DNA from: Bacteroidales bacterium UBA6431
Lineage (GTDB): Bacteria; Bacteroidota; Bacteroidia; Bacteroidales; UBA932
NCBI GenBank assembly: GCA_002439095.1
Contig: DJOT01000043.1
Coordinates: 25,773-89,772 of the forward strand
DNA: 64,000 bases
Reading direction: 5' to 3'
In this document: piece by piece, positions 16,452 through 23,768 of the stretch
Layout of the letters: each line of letters begins with the position of its first letter
How positions within the stretch are numbered: position 1 is the first letter of the stretch
Notes under the pieces: model-generated
The model's database searches: none
Seen by the model: the letters and a program-made list of their open reading frames with translations, nothing else
What the model was told of the DNA's origin: nothing
Program-made: the position numbers and the translations under genes

Positions 16452-16826
16452 TTATTCAGACTGTTCAATCTCAAATACGTACAGGCGTCCCGAAACCCGG
16501 TGACGTGCACTCACCACCGCTCTGCGTTTCAGACCCGTTTCGTTCTTGTCAATAAGGAAAGAAATCCATGGTCCAGTGGGATTATAGTACGAATAGAGCC
16601 ATTCCGTATCCATTAGCCAACCGCTATAATGATACTCCGTCCTCTTAACATAATACGATGACGGGCCAAATTCTATTGACAATGTCTCCCCAACAAGATC
16701 CGCATCATAACTCGCGCTTCCGCCTTCAGCCCCGACACTGCAAGAAAACCGCACGGGTGCATCCTTTTCGCATGACGACATCACAAATAAAAGCACCAGA
16801 AACAAGACTCGAAAATATGGTTTCAT
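16452..16826 (-). CDS. Small BACON-like lipoprotein, copy A
   Basis: 124 residues. Signal peptide MKPYFRVLFLVLLFVMSS followed by the lipobox Cys (about residue 19, SSCEKD). The mature part is one small all-beta domain with GAEGGSASYDADL near its start and the end DKNETGLKRRAVVSARHR...YVFEIEQSE. That N.TG..R pattern with a terminal EIEQ strand is the hallmark of BACON-type Ig-like domains in Bacteroidota. It lies five bases downstream of its paralogue, copy B; the last 24 residues are nearly identical between copies. Probably an outer-membrane or periplasmic lipoprotein. Function unknown. Confidence 0.7.
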   Translation of the reverse strand: MKPYFRVLFLVLLFVMSSCEKDAPVRFSCSVGAEGGSASYDADLVGETLSIEFGPSSYYVKRTEYHYSGWLMDTEWLYSYYNPTGPWISFLIDKNETGLKRRAVVSARHRVSGRLYVFEIEQSE

Positions 16827-16831
16827 ACCTG

Positions 16832-17209
16832 TTATTCAGACTGTTCAATTTCAAATATATACTTTTGTCCCGTGACCCGGTGACGTGCACTCACCACCGC
16901 CCTGCGCGCCCGGCCCGTTTCGTTTTCATCGGACACTATTGACAGTCGTTCCAAATCAATACAATAGGCGACATCGACCCAACTTTCATCAAGCCAGTAT
17001 GCCCCATACTCTGAATAATATGCCCTTTTTATGTCCAACGTAAGGCTGGCCCCGTCAAGATCCAGATTATAATCTTCCCGTCCGCCTTCCGCATCAAAAC
17101 TGCAAGAAATACACACTGGAGAATCCTCCTGCTCTTTCTCGCAGGATGACAGTCCGGCCACAGACAACGCCAGACAGATCCGAAAAACCATATAAACACC
17201 TTTTTTCAT
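16832..17209 (-). CDS. Small BACON-like lipoprotein, copy B
   Basis: 125 residues with signal peptide and lipobox Cys in LSSCEKE (about residue 23). Same architecture as copy A: FDAEGGREDYNLDL near the start of the mature domain and DENETGRARRAVVSARHR...YIFEIEQSE at the end. The middle (residues 45-90) has diverged strongly between copies while the ends are conserved, suggesting a variable exposed face on a fixed scaffold. The pair is probably one operon. A 3' remnant of a third member lies at 19929-20003. Confidence 0.7.
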   Translation of the reverse strand: MKKGVYMVFRICLALSVAGLSSCEKEQEDSPVCISCSFDAEGGREDYNLDLDGASLTLDIKRAYYSEYGAYWLDESWVDVAYCIDLERLSIVSDENETGRARRAVVSARHRVTGQKYIFEIEQSE

Positions 17210-17262
17210 TACTTTTCAATATTTCTCACCAATACAAAATCAAGTTCATCGTGTGTCTCAGC

Positions 17263-17772
17263 CTAGAAATGCAAAGAATAACTCCAACCCACCACAGGGA
17301 CAGCTCGGCCGTCGTAAAGTATTGATTTAAAAGCAATGCCACAAGACATATATCTCGATATTGTATAGTTTAACTTAACGCCAGCCTGAATTTGCGTCCT
17401 AAGGGACACTTCATCCTCTGACACGATTCTGCCATACAATATTCCGGCAGCGACCTCTGGAATCATCGAAAAAGAGCCGATTTTATAAACAGGTACAAAC
17501 ACAGAAACAGTTCCCCCATGGCAAATTCTGTCATCATACCAGCCTACGTTTTCATAATTTACCCTAACCCCCGCTTTAGGGAAAAGACAACCGATACCGA
17601 TCTCCATAGTGCACGCATCCGTCACAGTAGAATAATACTGAGAAACGGAAAACATGAACTTGCCTGCAGGGGTTTGAACCGATATTTCAAGCTGCTCCGG
17701 TTCGTCTTGAGCAGCCTGCGTGAGAGTCAAGGCGCAAAAGACGGCGGCCACGCACAAAATCAATCTTTTCAT
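17263..17772 (-). CDS. Secreted beta-rich (outer-membrane-like) protein
   Basis: 169 residues from ATG 17772 (MKRLILCVAAVFCALTLTQA, a clear signal peptide cleaved near AQA). An upstream TTG at 17793 is unlikely because the predicted transcription start is about 17792. The mature part alternates hydrophobic residues and ends YSLHF with a terminal aromatic, as beta-barrel proteins do; segments such as MEIGIGCLFPKAGVRVNY look like membrane strands. With about eight possible strands it could be a small barrel. No family recognised. Confidence 0.6.
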   Translation of the reverse strand: MKRLILCVAAVFCALTLTQAAQDEPEQLEISVQTPAGKFMFSVSQYYSTVTDACTMEIGIGCLFPKAGVRVNYENVGWYDDRICHGGTVSVFVPVYKIGSFSMIPEVAAGILYGRIVSEDEVSLRTQIQAGVKLNYTISRYMSCGIAFKSILYDGRAVPVVGWSYSLHF

Positions 17773-17795
17773 ATACTTTGCCTGTTCCAACAAGA

Positions 17796-17826
17796 CAAAA
17801 CTACCTCATAAAAGTTTAACCAGCAA
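17796..17826 (-). promoter_or_regulatory. Promoter of the outer-membrane-like gene
   Basis: TTGC, 19 bases, TAGTTTTG on the minus strand, about 24 bases before the ATG at 17772. Confidence 0.55.
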
Positions 17827-18127
17827 TAGAATTTCGCCACATAATCACTATTCAGCACATTAAGAATCAAACAATTACCAAGACTGCGTCCATTAGCGGA
17901 TAATAAAAGTTTAACCATCAGGCATTACCGCGCTCTGCAGAATGGTTTCCTGCGGATCCAGCAATCACCTGCCAGACATAATAGTGCCGAAGCAACTTGC
18001 CTGTCACGATGCCAGAACTTTCTCATAGTTCGTCCGGTATAACGGCCTTTTGCCGGATAACGCATGAATAACATCAGTTTGTCAGGTGAGACCGCCTCCG
18101 GCCGGACAAAGTCGAATCGGGCCTTCG
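17827..18127. other. Gene-free stretch
   Basis: About 300 bases with no supported gene. A 14-base string, ATAAAAGTTTAACC, occurs near 17809 (inside the adjacent promoter) and again near 17907. CCGGTATAACG / CCGGATAACG is a short near-repeat around 18031-18062. Nothing else is recognised. Confidence 0.4.
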
Positions 18128-18173
18128 AAAAATGAAGCGCAGTTCATTTTTATGAAAAATATTCATAGATTTG
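18128..18173 (+). promoter_or_regulatory. Twin palindromes on the promoter of ATPase 1
   Basis: Palindrome 1: AAAAATGAA (18128-18136), six bases, TTCATTTTT (18143-18151). Palindrome 2: TATGAA (18151-18156), five bases, TTCATA (18162-18167). The half-site ATGAA/TTCAT thus occurs four times in alternating orientation about 10 bases apart. The -7 box TAGATTTG (18166-18173) overlaps the second palindrome. A protein bound here would block the promoter. Confidence 0.6.
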
Positions 18174-18203
18174 CACCGTGGCTCATTTTTACACACAGAC
18201 AGC

Positions 18204-19403
18204 ATGCTGATAGAACGCACGGAATACATGTCACTTCTGGAGAAATGGAGGGACAAGAGAATGATCAAGGTCGTCACAGGCATACGCCGTTGCGGCAAAT
18301 CATCACTGTTGCGGATGTTCAAGGACAAGATCTTGACGGACGGTGTTTCCAAAGAACAGGTTGTCGAACTTAATTTCGAAGAGCTGGACAATGAACCTCT
18401 GCTGGACTACAAGGCTCTGCATACCTACCTGAAACAACAGTTGCAAAGGGACAGGATGAATTATATATTTCTGGATGAAATACAGATGGTTGACGGTTTC
18501 CAAAAGGTGATCGACAGCCTGTTCCTTTTGGACAATGTGGACATTTATCTGACAGGCTCGAATGCATATATGCTGTCAGGTGAAATTGCAACCTTGCTTA
18601 CCGGCAGATATGTGGAAATAAAAATGCTCCCATTCTCATTTAGAGAGTTCACGCATGGACTGCCGGCAGGAACGAGCGCAGAAGATGCCTACCGAAAGTA
18701 TATTGAGAATGGCTCGTTCCCGTACATAATGCAGATAGAGCATGATCAAGAGATGGTAAATGAATATCTTACCGGCCTATACAATACCATCGTGCTGAAA
18801 GATGTAGTCAACCGAAGGAAAATCACCGATGTGATGATGCTGCAAAACTTAGTGAGATTTCTGGCTGACAACATCGGGAACATCTCTGTCATCAAACGTA
18901 TCAGCGACACGATGACCTCACTTGGCCGCAAAATATCGGTCCACACGGTGGAAAATTATATTTCCGCACTGACAGACAGCTATGTATTCTATTCTGCTCC
19001 CAGATACGATGCCAAAGGCAAGCAGCTGCTCAAGACAGGCCAGAAGCTGTATCTCGCCGATGTCGGACTGCGAAACGTCATAAACGGCACTAAGGGCGGG
19101 GACTTGGGGCACATTTTGGAAAATGTAGTTTATCTGGAGTTGACCCGAAGAGGCGGTGAGGTTTATGCAGGAAAGACAGGAAACGCGGAGATCGATTTTG
19201 TCGTTGTGAAGGGCAACGACAAGGTGTATTATCAGGTGTCTCTCAGCGTAAGGGATGAGGGCACGCTGAAACGGGAGCTTGATCCTCTTGAATCTCTTTC
19301 AGACAACTATCCGAAATATCTCCTCACGATGGACAACGACCCTGTAATACAGCATGACGGCATAAAGCAGCTGTATGTATTGGACTGGTTATTGGAAGAA
19401 TAA
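18204..19403 (+). CDS. AAA ATPase with DUF4143 domain (ATPase 1)
   Basis: 399 residues from ATG 18204 (MLIERTEYMSLLEKWRDK); a TTG 11 codons earlier overlaps the -7 box. AAA_14 ATPase: Walker A GIRRCGKSSLL near residue 24, Walker B YIFLDEIQM near 85 and sensor-like LTGSNAYML near 115. Then comes a winged-helix segment (ADNIGNISVIKRISDTM) and a C-terminal DUF4143 domain. That domain carries the restriction-nuclease-like pattern GNAEIDFVVVKGN...YYQVSLSV, with the usual ExK replaced by QVS. The family is widespread in Bacteroidota and archaea and its function is unclear. The GNAT gene follows by six bases. The region is AT-rich and contains remnants, so it is likely acquired. Confidence 0.88.
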   Translation: MLIERTEYMSLLEKWRDKRMIKVVTGIRRCGKSSLLRMFKDKILTDGVSKEQVVELNFEELDNEPLLDYKALHTYLKQQLQRDRMNYIFLDEIQMVDGFQKVIDSLFLLDNVDIYLTGSNAYMLSGEIATLLTGRYVEIKMLPFSFREFTHGLPAGTSAEDAYRKYIENGSFPYIMQIEHDQEMVNEYLTGLYNTIVLKDVVNRRKITDVMMLQNLVRFLADNIGNISVIKRISDTMTSLGRKISVHTVENYISALTDSYVFYSAPRYDAKGKQLLKTGQKLYLADVGLRNVINGTKGGDLGHILENVVYLELTRRGGEVYAGKTGNAEIDFVVVKGNDKVYYQVSLSVRDEGTLKRELDPLESLSDNYPKYLLTMDNDPVIQHDGIKQLYVLDWLLEE

Positions 19404-19409
19404 TCCGCC

Positions 19410-19919
19410 ATGGCAAAAGACTCCTACACAATACGAAAAGCCCTTCCGTCAGATCTGCCGGCAGTAGCTGCGCTTGCCGACTCCGCAAGACAGATAATGC
19501 GGGACAGCGGCAACCCTACCCAGTGGAGCGGCGGCTATCCGTCCATCGGGATTCTTGAAGATGACATCACCTCGGGGACATGCCATCTTGTCATGGACGG
19601 CAAGGCCCCTGTGGGCTCATTCGTCTTCAGGCACGGCCCGGACCCGTCATACGCCTCAATAGTTGACGGACACTGGACAGAGGACAGCAGCCCATACATG
19701 GTCATACACAGGATAACGAGCCACCCGGAAGCGCACGGCGTCTTCGCCGCCATCATGTATTTCTGCAAATCTCGCTGCAGCAATATACGCATAGACACCC
19801 ACAAAGACAACCTCATAATGCAGAACCTTGTCCTGAAGCACGGCTTCCGCTACTGCGGCATCATCACACTCGCGGACGGCGGAGGCGAACGTCTCGCCTA
19901 CCAGTGGCTGCGCCAATGA
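19410..19919 (+). CDS. GNAT family N-acetyltransferase
   Basis: 169 residues. Acetyl-CoA-dependent N-acetyltransferase fold: IRKALPSDLPAVAALADSARQIM at the start, a central beta region (VGSFVFRHG), a degenerate acetyl-CoA motif A in IHRITSHPEAHGVFAAIMYFCKS, and DTHKDNLIMQNLVLKHGFRYCGII. The last segment is the N-terminal-to-motif-B pattern of RimI/PhnO-like enzymes (DxxNxxmqxlyxkxGF). The acceptor is unknown. It follows ATPase 1 by six bases, but the two need not be functionally linked. Confidence 0.85.
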   Translation: MAKDSYTIRKALPSDLPAVAALADSARQIMRDSGNPTQWSGGYPSIGILEDDITSGTCHLVMDGKAPVGSFVFRHGPDPSYASIVDGHWTEDSSPYMVIHRITSHPEAHGVFAAIMYFCKSRCSNIRIDTHKDNLIMQNLVLKHGFRYCGIITLADGGGERLAYQWLRQ

Positions 19920-19928
19920 TTCACCGGA

Positions 19929-20003
19929 TCATTCAGACTGTTCAATTTCAAATATATACTTTCGTCCCGACACCCGATGACATGCACTCACTACAACCCG
20001 GCG
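19929..20003 (-). pseudogene. 3' remnant of a third BACON-like lipoprotein
   Basis: On the minus strand these 75 bases read in frame to a stop as RRVVVSACHRVSGRKYIFEIEQSE in 24 codons, matching the last 24 residues of the two lipoproteins at 16452 and 16832. Similarity fades a few codons further upstream, where GTAC-rich repeat sequence begins. No signal peptide or start remains, so this is a truncated copy left after recombination or insertion. Confidence 0.75.
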
Positions 20004-20012
20004 AGGCAATTC

Positions 20013-20096
20013 TGTACAGGATAGGGCCAATTTCTGTACGGGAGCGCCTTTCGAAAGCGTTTGGTACAGCAGGAGGGCGTTTTTTGTACCGTACGG
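20013..20096. repeat. GTAC-rich repeat patch
   Basis: Five GTAC sites (20014, 20036, 20064, 20086, 20091) in alternating CTGTAC / GGTACAG contexts, plus the palindrome CTTTCGAAAG near 20050. It resembles the GTAC palindromes at 679-855 and truncates the lipoprotein remnant. Nothing else is seen between 20097 and 20162. Confidence 0.45.
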
Positions 20097-20162
20097 ATGT
20101 TTGCATGTGACCCAAGAATCTCCGATATTTACAAACGCCCCTCAGTATATATCAGGGCTTCT

Positions 20163-21800
20163 CTAACCAAGCTCTGACAATAGCTTCCGAATATAGATTC
20201 CAAGGTTCGTGTCATGTGACGATATTCCCAACTTCGTCCTGATGCGGCTGCTGATATTGAAGTGTCCTCCTTTTTGGAGATATTTGCCAATATCCTTACC
20301 TTTCAAGCCCATGGCATACAGGCAGCAATAACCGACCTCCCACCCGGAAAGCCCCTTCCCCTCAAGATAGCGTACAAAAGACGGATGGCTGGCCTTATAA
20401 CTCAAACGGTTGAGTTCCATGAACTCCTCCCGGTCAAAAAGCATACGCTCCATGTCCTTGAAAGCCTTGCGGTCAATCTCGCTGTCTTCGGATATGCCGG
20501 CAGACAGAAAACGATCAAAGAGAGCAAGTTTAGCATTCAAAGCGGCACGTGCATCCTCATTGAGCACATTTTCACTTTCCACCAACCTGGCCGAAAGAGC
20601 GTCCCTCTCGACCGCAATCCTGTCATACAGGACCAGAAGACGGCTCTGCTCAAGCTTACTGTGACGGTACCGGGCCACAAGTGCAAAAATCACAACAGCG
20701 GCGGCAAACAGAACCGTCATCCCGACAAACAGCACCCGGTTCTTCCGGGCCTGCTCTTCCAGACGGGCCTCCTCCAACCTGTAACGCTCGGAGACGAACT
20801 GGGCATCAGTCCTATATGAAGCGAACCGGGCAGAATCCGCAGCGCGGACATACTTTTCATAATATTCCAGTGCCTTCTCCGAATCCCCGGACAAACGGTA
20901 GACCTTTGAACACACAGCCGCATACCTCGTCTTGTTCAAGACGCCAGCAGTGGACACATACTTTTCCAACGCATCCCCAGCTTTGTCAAGATTCCCGACA
21001 AAGCAAAAGGCAGTTGCCACAGACAGCCAATCCACAGCACCTGAAGGCACATTGCGAAAATAGTCAGAGAGCAGCATGCCAATCTCATCCCGGGACTTCT
21101 TAAACGCCACGGAATATGCAAGGAGCGAAGACCAATAATACTTGTTCTGCCTATATGAGTATGAGGAAGAATCCGACATCTCGATCAAATCAAGATACTC
21201 CGCAGCTTTCGAAGCGTCTCCAGACACTGTGTACTCATTGACAATCCGGCTGAGCATATTGATATAACTCTTCTCACGTCCTTCTTCACGGAATAGGGCC
21301 GCAGCACGGGTGTTGTACTCTATCGCATTCTCAAAATCATAGAGCCTCTCATATATAAGCGCTTCCGCAGAATACAACCTTGCTGCAGTGAGCCTGTCCT
21401 CCGACTCCTCGACTTCGGATTCTGCCCCCGCGAAACAATCCATCGCAAGGCCGAGATTCCCTTTATTCTGATAAATGCGGCCCTGATAATAGGCTGCACG
21501 CAGTTTTTCAGTTGCCGACCCCCTTTTTGAATAGTAATCCACAGCCGGCTGAATGACATTAAAATCCGTCTTGTCAATATATGTCTTGTCCAGCGCCATG
21601 CTCTTGAGCAATGCATATCTGGCTTTCAACGGCTTCGATCGCAAAGACAAAGTGTCCATAGCCGATAGCCTTCGCAAAGCCTCGGACGGGTTCTCCTCAA
21701 TAATCGCCTCAACACCGTCAAGACTTTCTCTCTGCACGGTGTTGTCAGCGCAAGCCGAAAACAAGGCAAGTGCCACAATGATAATAACTACCCTACGCAT
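20163..21800 (-). CDS. Lipoprotein-signal TPR protein with C-terminal HTH (regulator)
   Basis: 545 residues from ATG 21800 (MRRVVIIIVALALFSACADN); the frame extends to 21941 but lacks the signal. Lipobox Cys near residue 17, then five or six TPR-like helical pairs (about 60-330: AAYYQGRIYQNKGNLGLAMDCF, EKALEYYEKYVRAADSA). One TM helix near 360-380 (VLFVGMTVLFAAAVVIFALV) is followed by a coiled coil. The C-terminal cytoplasmic segment GWEVGYCCLYAMGLKGKDIG...ISSRIRTKLG looks like a LuxR-type HTH. This membrane-spanning TPR-TM-HTH design is common in Bacteroidales and suggests one-component sensing. It lies two bases after the PAS gene, so the two are one operon. Confidence 0.75.
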   Translation of the reverse strand: MRRVVIIIVALALFSACADNTVQRESLDGVEAIIEENPSEALRRLSAMDTLSLRSKPLKARYALLKSMALDKTYIDKTDFNVIQPAVDYYSKRGSATEKLRAAYYQGRIYQNKGNLGLAMDCFAGAESEVEESEDRLTAARLYSAEALIYERLYDFENAIEYNTRAAALFREEGREKSYINMLSRIVNEYTVSGDASKAAEYLDLIEMSDSSSYSYRQNKYYWSSLLAYSVAFKKSRDEIGMLLSDYFRNVPSGAVDWLSVATAFCFVGNLDKAGDALEKYVSTAGVLNKTRYAAVCSKVYRLSGDSEKALEYYEKYVRAADSARFASYRTDAQFVSERYRLEEARLEEQARKNRVLFVGMTVLFAAAVVIFALVARYRHSKLEQSRLLVLYDRIAVERDALSARLVESENVLNEDARAALNAKLALFDRFLSAGISEDSEIDRKAFKDMERMLFDREEFMELNRLSYKASHPSFVRYLEGKGLSGWEVGYCCLYAMGLKGKDIGKYLQKGGHFNISSRIRTKLGISSHDTNLGIYIRKLLSELG

Positions 21801-21802
21801 GG

Positions 21803-22138
21803 CTATTCCCTGACATGATTCGGCATGTCCTCGGGAGTGACTATCGAGATCTCGCATAGGCCGCCTACTGCACCGGAGGCGTCCGTCCAAGCACTTTGGA
21901 AGATAAGTTTGCGGACACCACGTTTCTCGATGGTGTAGCAATTGCTCCCACCGCTCTCAAGCAACCCTCTTATAATCTCCCGGGATCGCTCCGAATGGCA
22001 ATCGAAAAGATTGCGGCCTATGAGGTCGCCATGACGGCTGTATTGACGTACAGCCTTATCGTTCATGTAGATGATTATGCCGTCCTTATCGCAGACGGTG
22101 ATGGAGCAGTCCAGCCCCCAAGCCCAGTCAGGTATCAT
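21803..22138 (-). CDS. Stand-alone PAS domain protein
   Basis: 111 residues, essentially one PAS domain: LDCSITVCDKDGIIIYMNDKAV (first strand and helix), DLIGRNLFDCHSERSREII (F-helix region) and the closing strands GLCEISIVTPEDM. No kinase, HTH or cyclase output domain is present, so it must act through a partner. The TPR-HTH protein begins two bases downstream and is the obvious candidate. Ligand or cofactor unknown. Confidence 0.75.
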   Translation of the reverse strand: MIPDWAWGLDCSITVCDKDGIIIYMNDKAVRQYSRHGDLIGRNLFDCHSERSREIIRGLLESGGSNCYTIEKRGVRKLIFQSAWTDASGAVGGLCEISIVTPEDMPNHVRE

Positions 22139-22184
22139 GCCAAAAGTCTTTTACCCTAAAGTTACTCAAGTTTTTCTAACTGTA

Positions 22185-23609
22185 TCAGACTTCCTCGAAT
22201 AATGCGTCAAGCTGAACGCGATAGTGAATATCAGAGGAATAACTGTTAGGCTTTAGGCCAAAAGTGGTGATGAAGGTAAGGTTGACGGCACTGCGTATAC
22301 CCGTCTCACGCTCGAAATCAGCCACACGATTCTGCAACTTGGCGTTTTCATCAGAATCGATTGCGTATTCGGCACGGCTGTACTTGATCTCGCACAGATT
22401 GGTGATTTGATCAGCACGCTCGATGACAAGATCAATCTGAGCGGCTGGTTTGCTTTCCTTGCTTCTCCATGAATAATATTCGGTGTGGATCCTGTCGATT
22501 CCGAGAGCCTTTTTAATCTGAGGTATATGAGCCTGACATAGACGCTCAAAAGCGAGGCCATACCAGCTGTTCTGCTTCGGAGTATTCAAGGTATTGCTCC
22601 AATAATGATCATCTGTTGTTCCTTTGACACAAAAATCATTATGAAAACGGGTAAAAAAATCAACCAACTGATATATTCCGTTCTTCGAGTTGATTTTCTT
22701 CTCTCTGACGCAATACTTGCGGATGAAATCACAATTCTCCAAATTCTCCAACATCTTGCTCAGATGGCCTCCGGTCTCCTTGCCGAGTTTCTCGCTGATT
22801 TCGCTACGAGTCAATCCCTTGCGATTGGACGAAAGCAATTGTATTATCTTCATGTAAGGCTGCGGATTTCGGAAAAGGGACTTGAACAACCGGTCATATT
22901 CACGGCGCAATTCCCCATCTGCGGAGAAAAACAGCCTGTCAATATTTTCTGTGAGACTCTGCACTTTGTCAAGCAGGCTCAGATAATATGGAATACCTCC
23001 CAATATCATGTACGCCTGGGCAAAAGAGAGCCTGTTCCAACGGAAACCGTTGGTTTTCAGATATTCCTCTGTCTCCCCAAGAGTAAAAGGATGCAGATGC
23101 AATTCGTGTGTTATCCGGTCATGAAGTCCCCCGTGATTGTCAATGATGTTGTCCACCATCCAAGTCGTGGCAGAACCGCAGACAATCAGTTTAATGTTCT
23201 TTTGACGAGTAGCCCAACCGTTCCAGAACAAGTCAAGAGCCTTTACCAAGCCCGACCGAGGCGTATCAAGACAAGGCAATTCATCAATGAATATGATAAC
23301 CGTACCTTTCGCCAATGCGGGTGTCAACACTACCTTCAATGTCTCGAAGGCCTCTATCCAGTTCTTCGGCTTCACGCCACCATAGCCTGCCTTCTGAAGG
23401 GACAAGAAAAAACTGGACATCTGATCCTCCTTGTCACCCTCCAAAACACCTGTCATATCGAACGCAAGCCTATCTTTGAAAGTCTGCGTTATCAAATAAG
23501 TTTTTCCGACACGACGACGGCCATAAATCGCAATGAATTCCGATTTAGAACTCCCTATATACTGTTCAAGCAGCCTGCTTTCCGCATTTCTACCTATCAA
23601 TTCTCTCAT
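22185..23609 (-). CDS. AAA ATPase with DUF234-like nuclease domain (ATPase 2)
   Basis: 474 residues. Archaeal-type ATPase: Walker A AIYGRRRVGKTYLI near residue 28, Walker B GTVIIFIDELPCLD near 105, sensor VCGSATTWM near 145. A winged helix (residues about 260-310, GLTRSEISEKLGKETGGHLSKML) is followed by a C-terminal restriction-fold domain with QIDLVIERA...LCEIKYSR, an intact D...ExK nuclease signature. The family (ATPase_2 plus DUF234/DUF4143-like) has no agreed function. The gene has a textbook promoter (23630-23660) with two large palindromes directly upstream. Lower GC than infB beside it. Confidence 0.88.
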   Translation of the reverse strand: MRELIGRNAESRLLEQYIGSSKSEFIAIYGRRRVGKTYLITQTFKDRLAFDMTGVLEGDKEDQMSSFFLSLQKAGYGGVKPKNWIEAFETLKVVLTPALAKGTVIIFIDELPCLDTPRSGLVKALDLFWNGWATRQKNIKLIVCGSATTWMVDNIIDNHGGLHDRITHELHLHPFTLGETEEYLKTNGFRWNRLSFAQAYMILGGIPYYLSLLDKVQSLTENIDRLFFSADGELRREYDRLFKSLFRNPQPYMKIIQLLSSNRKGLTRSEISEKLGKETGGHLSKMLENLENCDFIRKYCVREKKINSKNGIYQLVDFFTRFHNDFCVKGTTDDHYWSNTLNTPKQNSWYGLAFERLCQAHIPQIKKALGIDRIHTEYYSWRSKESKPAAQIDLVIERADQITNLCEIKYSRAEYAIDSDENAKLQNRVADFERETGIRSAVNLTFITTFGLKPNSYSSDIHYRVQLDALFEEV

Positions 23610-23629
23610 ATATAACTTCTTAACATGGG

Positions 23630-23660
23630 CGAAGATACTGTAAACACTCCAAAAAACAAA
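23630..23660 (-). promoter_or_regulatory. Promoter of ATPase 2
   Basis: TTTG, exactly 19 bases, TATCTTCG on the minus strand. Predicted transcription start about 17 bases before the ATG. Confidence 0.7.
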
Positions 23661-23661
23661 C

Positions 23662-23754
23662 TATAACGCGCCAAAACCAATAAAAATCATCAGTTTTGGC
23701 GCGTTATATACCATGAAAACACGCCAAAACGATAACAAAACGAGAGTTTTGGCG
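23662..23754. promoter_or_regulatory. Twin CGCCAAAAC palindromes abutting the ATPase 2 promoter
   Basis: Palindrome 1 (23662-23708): 16-base perfect arms TATAACGCGCCAAAAC / GTTTTGGCGCGTTATA around a 15-base spacer. Palindrome 2 (23722-23754): 9-base arms CGCCAAAAC / GTTTTGGCG around another 15-base spacer. The repeats are 53 bases apart, about five helical turns. They begin two bases upstream of the -33 element. They also lie just past the infB stop, and palindrome 1 is followed by a T-run on the minus strand, so a second role as infB terminator is possible. Confidence 0.65.
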
Positions 23755-23768
23755 CACAGTCAAAACGC

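Noticed and set aside
16452..20003. Possible insertion sequence or composite transposon around the duplicated lipoproteins
   Set aside because: No transposase, terminal inverted repeats or target duplications were seen.
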